Below, piece after piece: positions 57,465 through 64,000 of a stretch of 64,000 nucleotides of DNA (within the stretch, counting starts at the first letter, position 1; each line of letters begins with the position of its first letter). This DNA is from Rhodococcus sp. UNC23MFCrub1.1. GTDB taxonomy: Bacteria > Actinomycetota > Actinomycetes > Mycobacteriales > Mycobacteriaceae. The stretch is from the NCBI RefSeq assembly GCF_000686025.1, contig NZ_JMLQ01000001.1, positions 310,001-374,000 on the forward strand, given 5' to 3'. The translations under genes and the position numbers were made by a program. The notes beneath the pieces are model-generated. The model had not been told where the DNA came from, made no database searches, and worked only from the letters and a program-made list of their open reading frames with translations.

Positions 57465-58720
57465 GCCGACCGACCGGTGACGAGCGCGGACCGGGAGACC
57501 GGTCCGCGCTGCGTCGTCTTCTGAGCATCGAGCCCCGCGCCTTCGCCGAGGACCACTGGGGTCGCGCGCCGCTCCTGACGCGCGCGGTCGATCTACCCAC
57601 TCCGTTCACCGATCTGCTGTCGACGGACGCCGTCGACGAGCTGGTGTCCGAACGCGGCGTGCGCACTCCGTTCGCCCGGATGGCCCGGAACGGCGCACTG
57701 ACCGACCGCAGTCAGTTCACCGATTCGGGTGGCTTCGGGGCCGAGGTGACCGACCAGCTCGACTCCGCCGGAATTCTGGCGGCCTTCGCGGACGGCCACA
57801 CCCTCGTCCTGCAGGGACTCCATCGACTGTGGCCTCCCCTCATCCACTTCACCGGCGACCTGGTCGCCGATCTCGGCCACCCGGTGCAGGTAAACTCGTA
57901 CATCACCCCCGCGTCCTCGCGGGGATTCGATCCCCACTACGACGTGCACGACGTCTTCGTCCTCCAGATCGCCGGCGAGAAGCGGTGGATCCTGCACCCC
58001 CCGGTGCACGAGCATCCGCTGTCGAACCAGCCGTGGTCGGATCGCCGGGACGCCGTCGCCGCCATGGCGCGCACGGACCCGACCCTCGACGTCGTTCTGC
58101 GCGAAGGTGATTCGCTGTACGTTCCGAGGGGCTGGATCCATTCCGCCGAGGCCCTGGGTGACACCTCGATCCATCTGACCGTCGGAATGTCGGCCTTCAC
58201 CCGACACGACCTCCTGCATCACGTGCTGGGCACCCTCGCGGACGACGCGAGCTTCCGGGCCCCGCTGCCCGTGGGGCTCGATCTGACCGATCCGGACGCC
58301 GTCGTACCGCACGTGCGCGCGCTGATCGCAGATCTGACCGCGACCCTCGCCGACACCGACGGCCGCGACGGTCGAGCGCGGACGGCGGCAGAGCGTGTCG
58401 GCCGTCGCTTCGTCGAGGTCACGCGGCCGGCCCCGGTGCGTCCTCTCGAGACCGTCCGCACGATGGCCGGCCTGACCGCGGCCACCGTGGTGACGTGGCG
58501 ATCCGGGCTCGCCGCGCGGGTGACGCAGTCGCCCGAGTCGGTCGCCGTGACGACGCGGACCAAGACGGTCACGTTGCCCTCGATCGCGGCGGACGCCGTT
58601 CGGCAGCTGCACAGCGGAAAAGACTGTGCTGTCGGAGATCTCACCGGTCTCGATGATCAGGACGCGATCGTCGTGGTGCGTCGTCTGCTCCGCGAGGGTC
58701 TCGTCGTCGCCCGATCGTGA
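57461..58720 (+). CDS. JmjC/cupin-4 oxygenase (ribosomal-oxygenase-like)
   Basis: A 419-residue Fe(II)/2-oxoglutarate oxygenase of the ROXA/NO66/MINA53 type (Cupin_4). Iron ligands are His159 and Asp161 (DPHYDVHD) and His227 (VPRGWIHSA); QVNSYITP near 143-150 and GEKRW with Lys174 fit the 2-oxoglutarate pocket. Relatives hydroxylate Arg or His side chains of ribosomal proteins. A winged-helix-like C-terminal part follows (about 320-419). It begins with a rare TTG that overlaps the stop of the repeat-peptide gene, and ends overlapping the ferredoxin-like gene (GTGA). This context suggests the peptide, which is rich in Asn, Asp and His, is the substrate; that is inference. Confidence 0.87.
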   Translation: MSRPTGDERGPGDRSALRRLLSIEPRAFAEDHWGRAPLLTRAVDLPTPFTDLLSTDAVDELVSERGVRTPFARMARNGALTDRSQFTDSGGFGAEVTDQLDSAGILAAFADGHTLVLQGLHRLWPPLIHFTGDLVADLGHPVQVNSYITPASSRGFDPHYDVHDVFVLQIAGEKRWILHPPVHEHPLSNQPWSDRRDAVAAMARTDPTLDVVLREGDSLYVPRGWIHSAEALGDTSIHLTVGMSAFTRHDLLHHVLGTLADDASFRAPLPVGLDLTDPDAVVPHVRALIADLTATLADTDGRDGRARTAAERVGRRFVEVTRPAPVRPLETVRTMAGLTAATVVTWRSGLAARVTQSPESVAVTTRTKTVTLPSIAADAVRQLHSGKDCAVGDLTGLDDQDAIVVVRRLLREGLVVARS

Positions 58721-59631
58721 CGACTCAGGTGAGCACCACCGCGGCGTGGCGCCCGTGCAGCGACAACGCTCGTGATCGGGGAGACACCTTGGCGGGAAGC
58801 GGTTCTCGCGGAGAACGATGGTTCCTCGTCGAGCTCGCGGGAAGCTGGGGCCCGTCGGCGTTCCTCGATTCCCCGTCCGTCCTCGATCCCGTACTGGGTA
58901 GTGCGCTCGTGCGCCGCATCGAGAGTGCCGGATTCCGCCCCCTCGCAGTCCGGGAGCCCGGCCGTCGCCGAGGCCGAGGCAGGTGGCGGTGGGCGTCGGT
59001 GGACGCACGGCCGGGGCACGAGAGCGTGCACCGGGGCGAGGTGTCCGACGCGGCCGATCTGCTCGACGTCCCGCTCGACGGATCGTCGGGAATCGCGTCG
59101 ACGGAAACCATCGTGGCCGTGTGCACCCACGGCAGGCACGACCGCTGTTGCGCCGTCCGCGGTCGCACGATCCTCGCTCCGGCCGTGGCGGCGTACCCCG
59201 GCGAGGTGTGGGAGTGCTCGCACCTCGGTGGCGATCGATTCGCCGGCACGATGATCGTCCTGCCGCACGGTCTCTACTACGGCAACGTCGACGACGCGGA
59301 CGTCGTCCGCATCCTGCGTCGCCACCACGACGGACTCGTCACCCCGGAGTTCCTGCGTGGCCGCAGTGCGCTCTCGGGGGCCGTGCAGGTGGCCCAGCAC
59401 GCCGCACGAACCGTCCTGCAGGACTTCGCCATCGACACCCTGCATCCCCTGTCGGAGGCTCCCGGCCCGGACGGTCGGCGACACGTCCTCCTCGACCACC
59501 ACGGGGACACCGTCGAGGTGGTCCTCCAGGAGTCTCGGTCGGCGCCGATCCTCACCACGTGCCACGCCCGCGTCGCCGGGCCGGTGCGCACCCACGAGGT
59601 CGTGTCCGTCCGCCCGTCTCGGCCCCGCTGA
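58717..59631 (+). CDS. sucrase/ferredoxin-like Fe-S protein
   Basis: A 304-residue protein of the sucrase ferredoxin-like (thioredoxin-fold 2Fe-2S) family. The ligand signature is CTHGRHDRCC (Cys136, 144, 145) followed by WECSHLGGDRF (Cys167, His169). Relatives are poorly characterised; the fold suggests electron transfer. GTG 58717 overlaps the oxygenase stop. It could reduce the oxygenase iron or act on the product, but this is untested. Confidence 0.85.
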   Translation: MTTQVSTTAAWRPCSDNARDRGDTLAGSGSRGERWFLVELAGSWGPSAFLDSPSVLDPVLGSALVRRIESAGFRPLAVREPGRRRGRGRWRWASVDARPGHESVHRGEVSDAADLLDVPLDGSSGIASTETIVAVCTHGRHDRCCAVRGRTILAPAVAAYPGEVWECSHLGGDRFAGTMIVLPHGLYYGNVDDADVVRILRRHHDGLVTPEFLRGRSALSGAVQVAQHAARTVLQDFAIDTLHPLSEAPGPDGRRHVLLDHHGDTVEVVLQESRSAPILTTCHARVAGPVRTHEVVSVRPSRPR

Positions 59632-59682
59632 GCGACCACTACTCTGGACCGGAGGCCGGTCGTACATCCGGAAGGGACACGT

Positions 59683-60264
59683 GTGGAACTCGTAGTACTG
59701 CTTGATGAGGACGGCCGTGCCATCGGCACCCACGACAAGGCCACTGTGCATCACGACGCCACACCGCTGCACCTGGCGTTCTCGAGCTACGTGATCAACC
59801 GCGAGCGCGAGGTCCTGGTGACACAGCGGGCGCACGACAAGCGCACCTGGCCCGGAATCTGGACCAACACGTGCTGCGGACACCCCGCGCCGGGTGAGCG
59901 TCTCGACTCCGCGGTTCTGCGGCGCCTCGATCACGAACTGGGTATCGGTGCGGACAGCGCGGCTCCGGTGCTCCCGTCGTTCCGGTACCGCGCCGTGATG
60001 GACAACGGCGTGGTCGAGTACGAGATCTGCCCGGTGTTCCTCGTCCTGCACGACGACAGGACGGTCGATCCGCGACCGGACGAGGTGGCCGACTACCGCT
60101 GGGAACCGTGGAACGAGTTCGTCGCGACCGTGTTGGCGGGCGAGAGCGATCTGTCGCCGTGGTGTCAGGACCAGGTCCGTCAGCTGCACGCCCTGGGTTC
60201 CGACCCTCTGGCGTGGCCCACCGGCGGCACCGAGTCCCTCCCACCCGCGGCACGCGTCGCGTGA
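59683..60264 (+). CDS. idi: isopentenyl-diphosphate delta-isomerase (type 1)
   Basis: Interconverts IPP and DMAPP for isoprenoid synthesis. The 193-residue NUDIX-fold protein has the catalytic Cys65 in TNTCCGHP, HLAFSSYV before it, and a YEICPVF segment near 113-119 (Glu114). GTG 59683 is the start. It has a 4-base overlap (GTGA) with the phospholipase D gene, an unusual partnership. Confidence 0.95.
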   Translation: MELVVLLDEDGRAIGTHDKATVHHDATPLHLAFSSYVINREREVLVTQRAHDKRTWPGIWTNTCCGHPAPGERLDSAVLRRLDHELGIGADSAAPVLPSFRYRAVMDNGVVEYEICPVFLVLHDDRTVDPRPDEVADYRWEPWNEFVATVLAGESDLSPWCQDQVRQLHALGSDPLAWPTGGTESLPPAARVA

Positions 60265-61982
60265 CGCACGGGTCGGGACGACGCGCGGTCGAGACGGGTG
60301 CACCACCGCGCGGCAACGTGCTGATGACGGCGGTCGACCGCATCTCGAACGCTCTGGGTCGGTCGTCGATCTTCGCCGACATCGACTTCGACGACGAGAC
60401 GCATCCCTGGTTCCTGTCCGCGGAGGAGCGCGCCAACCCGGACACTCGCATCCGCGCCTGGACGGAGGGCAACCGTTGCGTCGCTCTCGTGCACGGCGAC
60501 ACCTACTTCCGCGTGCTGAACGAGCACCTGGCCGACGCGACACCGGACGATCTGGTGTTGTTCACCGATTGGCGCGGCGACCCGGAGCAGGTGCTCACCG
60601 ACCGCGGTCCGACGGTCGAGGACGCGCTGACCGGTGCCGCTTCGCGCGGTGTCGTCGTCCGAGGTCTGCTGTGGCGCTCGCACGCGGAGGGCCTCGGATA
60701 CACCGGCGGCAAGAACAGTGCCCTCGCGACCGCGCTCGAGGACGCGGGCGGTGAGTGCGTTCTCGATCAGCGCGTTCTGGCCTTCGGGTCCCATCATCAG
60801 AAGCTCGTGGTGATGCGCTCCGCGTCGCGGCCCGGCGGCAACGTCGCCTTCGTGGGCGGGATCGATCTGGCCCGGTCGCGACGCGACGATGCGCACCATC
60901 ACGGCGATGCCCTGAGCCGACCGTTTCCGCCGGAGTACGGGGAGACCCCCGCCTGGCACGACCTGCAACTCGAGATGCGCGGTCCGGCCGTGCGCGACGT
61001 CGAGGACACCTTCCGGGAGCGCTGGGAGGATCCGGCGGCGCTGTCGCGGCTGCCGTGGCACGTGGTGAGCGACGTCGTCCGCCGGCACCGGCGCGAGCCG
61101 TCCGAGCTGCCCGCTGCCCTCCCCGACCCGGAGGCGACGGGAACGTGCTCGGTGCAGTTGCTCCGCACCTACCCGCGTCGCCGACCGTCCTACCCGTTCG
61201 CGCAGGACGGCGAGCGCAGCGCCGCCCGTGCGTACGCCAAAGCCCTCGGTCGCGCCGAGCGCCTGATCTACATCGAGGACCAGTACCTGTGGTCCGTGGA
61301 CGTCGCGCGGGTCTTCGCGCGTGCGCTGCGGCGCTCGCCCCGGCTCCGCATGATCATCGTGGTACCCCGGCACCTCGACGACGACAGTGCGATGACCATC
61401 CCGCCGTCGCTCCTGGGTCACGCCGCCGCGTTGGATCTACTACGCGACGCGGGCGCCGACCGGGTGCTCGTCCTCGACGTGGAAAACGACGACAGTGTGC
61501 CGGTCTACGTGCACTCCAAGGTCTGCATCGTCGACGACGTGTGGGCGGCCGTCGGTAGCGACAACTTCAATCGCCGCTCCTGGACGCACGATTCGGAACT
61601 CACAGCGGCCGTGGTCGACGAGGAGCGGGATGCGCGCGAGCCCGTCGATCCCGGTGGCCTGGGTGACGGTGCGCGGGTGTTCGCCCGAGATCTCCGCCTC
61701 GAGCTCCTCGCCGAACACCTGTCCCGTGGGAGCGGCGCGGACGCCGACGTCGCCGACCTCCTCGACCCGGACGACTGCTTCGACGCGGTCGCAGATCAGG
61801 TCAGTGAGCTCGACGCGTGGCACGACGGGGGCCGCGACGGTGATCGCCCGCGAGGACGATTGCGCATGCATGCCATCGAGGTGCCGCCGCTGTGGAAGCA
61901 GCGGGTGTTCTCGCTCCTCTACCGGCTGGTGGTCGACCCCGACGGCCGACCACTGCGGCTGCGGTTGACGCGCCGCTTCTGA
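60261..61982 (+). CDS. phospholipase D family protein
   Basis: A 573-residue protein with two HKD-type motifs: GSHHQKLVVM (about 175-184) and YVHSKVCIVDD (about 416-426), plus GSDNFNRRSW after the second. It would act on phosphodiester bonds of phospholipids (hydrolysis or transfer). No signal peptide is seen. GTG 60261 is chosen because it overlaps the idi stop; ATG 60324 is an alternative that shortens the protein by 21 residues. A C-terminal basic stretch may bind membranes. Confidence 0.87.
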   Translation: MTHGSGRRAVETGAPPRGNVLMTAVDRISNALGRSSIFADIDFDDETHPWFLSAEERANPDTRIRAWTEGNRCVALVHGDTYFRVLNEHLADATPDDLVLFTDWRGDPEQVLTDRGPTVEDALTGAASRGVVVRGLLWRSHAEGLGYTGGKNSALATALEDAGGECVLDQRVLAFGSHHQKLVVMRSASRPGGNVAFVGGIDLARSRRDDAHHHGDALSRPFPPEYGETPAWHDLQLEMRGPAVRDVEDTFRERWEDPAALSRLPWHVVSDVVRRHRREPSELPAALPDPEATGTCSVQLLRTYPRRRPSYPFAQDGERSAARAYAKALGRAERLIYIEDQYLWSVDVARVFARALRRSPRLRMIIVVPRHLDDDSAMTIPPSLLGHAAALDLLRDAGADRVLVLDVENDDSVPVYVHSKVCIVDDVWAAVGSDNFNRRSWTHDSELTAAVVDEERDAREPVDPGGLGDGARVFARDLRLELLAEHLSRGSGADADVADLLDPDDCFDAVADQVSELDAWHDGGRDGDRPRGRLRMHAIEVPPLWKQRVFSLLYRLVVDPDGRPLRLRLTRRF

Positions 61983-62033
61983 CGGTGCGGCCGCGCAGGA
62001 TTCGCACGCCCACTCGCGGGTACCTGGGCGTTC

Positions 62034-63736
62034 GTGAGCCCCGACACCGTCCCACCGCCCGACATCGATGCGGCCGCGCGGGCGCTCGGTCATGCCGAAC
62101 TGCATCCGAGACAACGTGACTCGATCGATGCCGTCGTGTCCGGACGAGACGTGCTGGCACTACTGGCGAGCGGTTTCGGCAAGTCGGCCATCTATCAGGT
62201 CGCCGCGTCGCTGCTCGACGGGCCGACCGTCGTCCTGAGCCCGCTCATCGCGTTGCAACGCGATCAGGTGAACGGTCTGCGTCGTCGGTCGACACACGTG
62301 CGGGCGGTCGCGGTGCACTCCGAGCAGAGCGACACCGAGAACGAGCGTTCGTGGGAGTCCCTCGCTCGCGGTGAGGTGACCATCGTCTACCTGACGCCGG
62401 AATCAGCCTCTCGGGACGAGGTGCAGGATCGGCTGCGCGCACTCGGCGTCGCGTGCATCGCCGTCGACGAGGCCCACTGCATCGCCGCCCGGGGCCACGA
62501 TTTCCGTCCGGCCTACCTTCGTCTCGGTCACGTGGCCGAGGCGATCGGACGCCCGCCGATCATCGCCGTCACCGCGACGGCTCCCCCGCCGATCCGTGAC
62601 GAGATCACGACGCGCCTCGGCATGCTCGATCCGTTGACGGTGGTCGGCTCCTTCGATCGGCCCGAGATCCGGCTGTCCGTCGTCCGGCACCACGACGCGG
62701 ACATGGCACTCCGGGCGGCCGTGGACGATGTCGTCCGGCGCTCGGAGTCCGGCGGGCAGGCCGGAGGCCGGTCGGAGTCCGGCGGGCAGGCCGGAGGCCG
62801 GTCGGAATCAAACGGGCAAACCGGAACCGGTCTCGTGTACACCGCCACTCGCGTGCAGGCGGAGGAGTTCGCGGCTCTGCTGGCGGAGCGCGGCCTCCGA
62901 GCGCTCGCGTACCACGCCAGTCTGCCGCGGTCCGCGCGCGACGAGGCGCACGAGGCGTTCGCGGCCGGGACGGTCGACGTCGTCGCGGCCACGTCGGCGT
63001 TCGGGATGGGCATCGACAAGCCCGATGTCCGGTTCGTCGTCCACACTGCACCGCCCGATTCGCTGGAGCGGTACTACCAGGAGTTCGGCCGCGCCGGTCG
63101 CGACGGTGCGGACGCCGCTGCCGTCCTGCACTTTCGCGCCGAGGACCTGGGGCTGCCGTCGTTCTTCGCCACTCGCCGACCGCGCCGAGATGCGCTCGAG
63201 GCGGTGCAGGGGGCGCTGCGGTCCGCCACGGAACCGATGTCGACCGAGTCGCTCACGGGGTTGCCCGACCTGTCACCGCGCGCTGTGGAGACCGCCCTGG
63301 AGCTGCTCGATCACGTCGACGCCGTGCACCACACGGACGCCGGGTGGGTGCCCGGCAGCCTCTCGACGACCGAGGCCGTCGAGCGCGCACTGGAGGCGGC
63401 TCGCCGGCAGGAGACGGCGGCGCGATCGCGGGTGGAGATGGTGCGGACCTACGCCGAGACACGGCGATGCCGACGACAGGTGCTCCTCGAGTACCTCGGC
63501 GAGGTGACGGAGCAACTCTGTGGTCGGTGCGACACCTGCGAGTCCGGCACCGCGGCCGAGTCCGACGTCAACGGCGGTGACACGAGCTACCGGCCCGGCG
63601 ACACGCTGCATCACCGCGACTGGGGCGCGGGAACGTGGTGTCGGCCGATGCGGAGCGCGTCACCGTGCACTTTCCCGAACACGGTTACCGCACCCTGGCG
63701 ACCACGATCCTGGAGGAGCGCGACATCACCGAGTGA
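62034..63736 (+). CDS. recQ: RecQ family ATP-dependent DNA helicase with apparent frameshift
   Basis: SF2 helicase. From GTG 62034 the frame gives a Walker A variant ASGFGKSAIYQ (about 45-55), DEAHCIAARGHDFRP (motif II plus the RecQ aromatic-rich loop), TATAPP (motif III), FGMGIDKPDVR (motif V) and QEFGRAGRDG (motif VI). A zinc-binding region follows (CRRQVLLEYLGE, then CGRCDTC). A three-unit repeat is inserted between the two RecA-like domains. Near 63633 the reading frame must shift by one base for the expected C-terminal DWGAGT-V-x-V-x-F-x-x-x-G-Y-R-T-L domain to continue to the TGA at 63736; without the shift the frame runs open to the window end. A sequencing error or a true mutation cannot be told apart. 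Confidence 0.82.
62742..62831 (+). repeat. in-frame 30-bp tandem repeat in RecQ (dispersed repeat copies 3 and 4)
   Basis: Two identical 30-base units (62742-62771, 62772-62801) and a degenerate third (62802-62831) encode SESGGQAGGR twice and then SESNGQTGTG. The core of each perfect unit is the same 22-23 bases found between genes at 7747-7768 and 19295-19317. It fills a loop just before the second RecA-like domain of the helicase. Confidence 0.85.
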
Positions 63737-63957
63737 CAGCCTCGAAACGGACCTTCGACAACCTGCGGGAGCCGAGAACCGGGGCCGACCACGACGGACG
63801 CGCGAGACTCGGACCGCAGGTTCGTTTAGCGCGTCGACCTGGCGGTTCCAAGCGCGGATCGACTGGGAAGACCGTAGATTCGCGCATGACAGACATCCCC
63901 GGGGGAGGGTGTGCCGTCGCTCCTTCCTGCCCGTCGAGTGTGAGGTTGCTAGACCAC

Positions 63958-64000
63958 ATGACAGACCTGAAGCCCTTCTTCAAGAACGTTCAGTCGCACT
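63958..64000 (+). CDS. start of probable cyclopropane/mycolic acid methyltransferase (cut by window)
   Basis: Only 14 codons are visible, MTDLKPFFKNVQSH. This fits the N-terminus of the cyclopropane-fatty-acid/mycolic acid methyltransferase family, which begins M-T-x-L-x-P-x-F-x-x-V-Q-x-H-Y-D. The 221 bases before it hold no gene; they include an inverted repeat (AACCTGCGG near 63758 and CCGCAGGTT near 63815) that may end recQ transcription. The assignment rests on a short match. Confidence 0.5.
   Translation, partial: MTDLKPFFKNVQSH

Noticed and set aside
58657..60543. A 628-residue minus-strand frame across the Fe-S protein and idi
   Set aside because: Arg/Ser-rich shadow of three well-supported plus-strand genes with their own motifs and overlaps.

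Overview
The window reads as chromosome of a high-GC mycolate-type actinobacterium, most likely Rhodococcus or a close Nocardiaceae relative. The support is a mycothiol S-conjugate amidase (mca), a short-chain Z-isoprenyl diphosphate synthase, DesA-type and PhoH2-type genes, the start of a probable mycolate/cyclopropane methyltransferase at the right edge, frequent GTG starts and many ATGA/GTGA overlaps. From about 1 to 24 kb the gene set and relative order follow the Mycobacterium tuberculosis Rv1072-Rv1095 block as I remember it (Bax-inhibitor-like, fadA3, SGNH hydrolase, cbs, metB, greA, DUF4307, mca, small membrane protein, thioredoxin-domain protein, hemolysin III, Z-isoprenyl synthase, coaA, glyA, desA2, phoH2). 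A few genes are inserted: lipase, nitrilase, DUF885, SRPBCC plus FAD oxidoreductase, an ApbE-like protein and ilvA.

Layout. 1-8.6 kb: desaturase, PhoH2, lipase, the DUF885-glyA-nitrilase operon, coaA and the isoprenyl synthase. 8.7-16.8 kb: SRPBCC/FAD oxidoreductase pair, TrhA, the mca operon, greA with a structured leader, and an ApbE-like protein. 16.8-24 kb: cbs-metB-ilvA (transsulfuration and threonine deamination), SGNH hydrolase, fadA3 and a Bax-inhibitor-like membrane protein. 24-31.4 kb: DUF5709, an RlmG-like methyltransferase, an epimerase, then a five-gene biotin operon (bioY, thiolase, bioM, bioN, acyl-CoA ligase) behind a perfect BioQ-like palindrome. 31.5-36 kb: an orphan sugar-binding lipoprotein, an MHS-type transporter and a GlcD-like oxidase. 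35.5-39.3 kb: a methyltransferase facing an overlapping glycosyltransferase/methyltransferase/alpha-toroid operon. 39.4-44.4 kb: an SRPBCC protein, a PaoABC-type molybdenum hydroxylase and a PIG-L deacetylase.

44.5-57 kb looks like a general-stress island. It holds DUF3140, a glycosyltransferase, an RsbV/RsbW/RsbU-like partner-switching operon with no sigma factor beside it, CinA-like, NadE, a helical stress protein, small acidic proteins, a heme catalase and a manganese catalase. Several of these genes carry GTTT-N15/16-GGGTA elements like those of SigF/SigB-type sigma factors.

The most unusual locus is 57.2-59.6 kb. A small Gly/Asp-rich protein made of three 24-residue repeats is translationally coupled to a JmjC/cupin oxygenase (TTG start) and a sucrase/ferredoxin-like Fe-S protein. 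This resembles a candidate peptide-modification (RiPP-like) cassette. It is followed by idi, a phospholipase D family protein, a RecQ helicase with an apparent C-terminal frameshift and an in-frame repeat insertion, and the truncated methyltransferase. No tRNA, rRNA, CRISPR array, insertion sequence or prophage was seen, and no conventional DNA-binding transcription factor was recognised.
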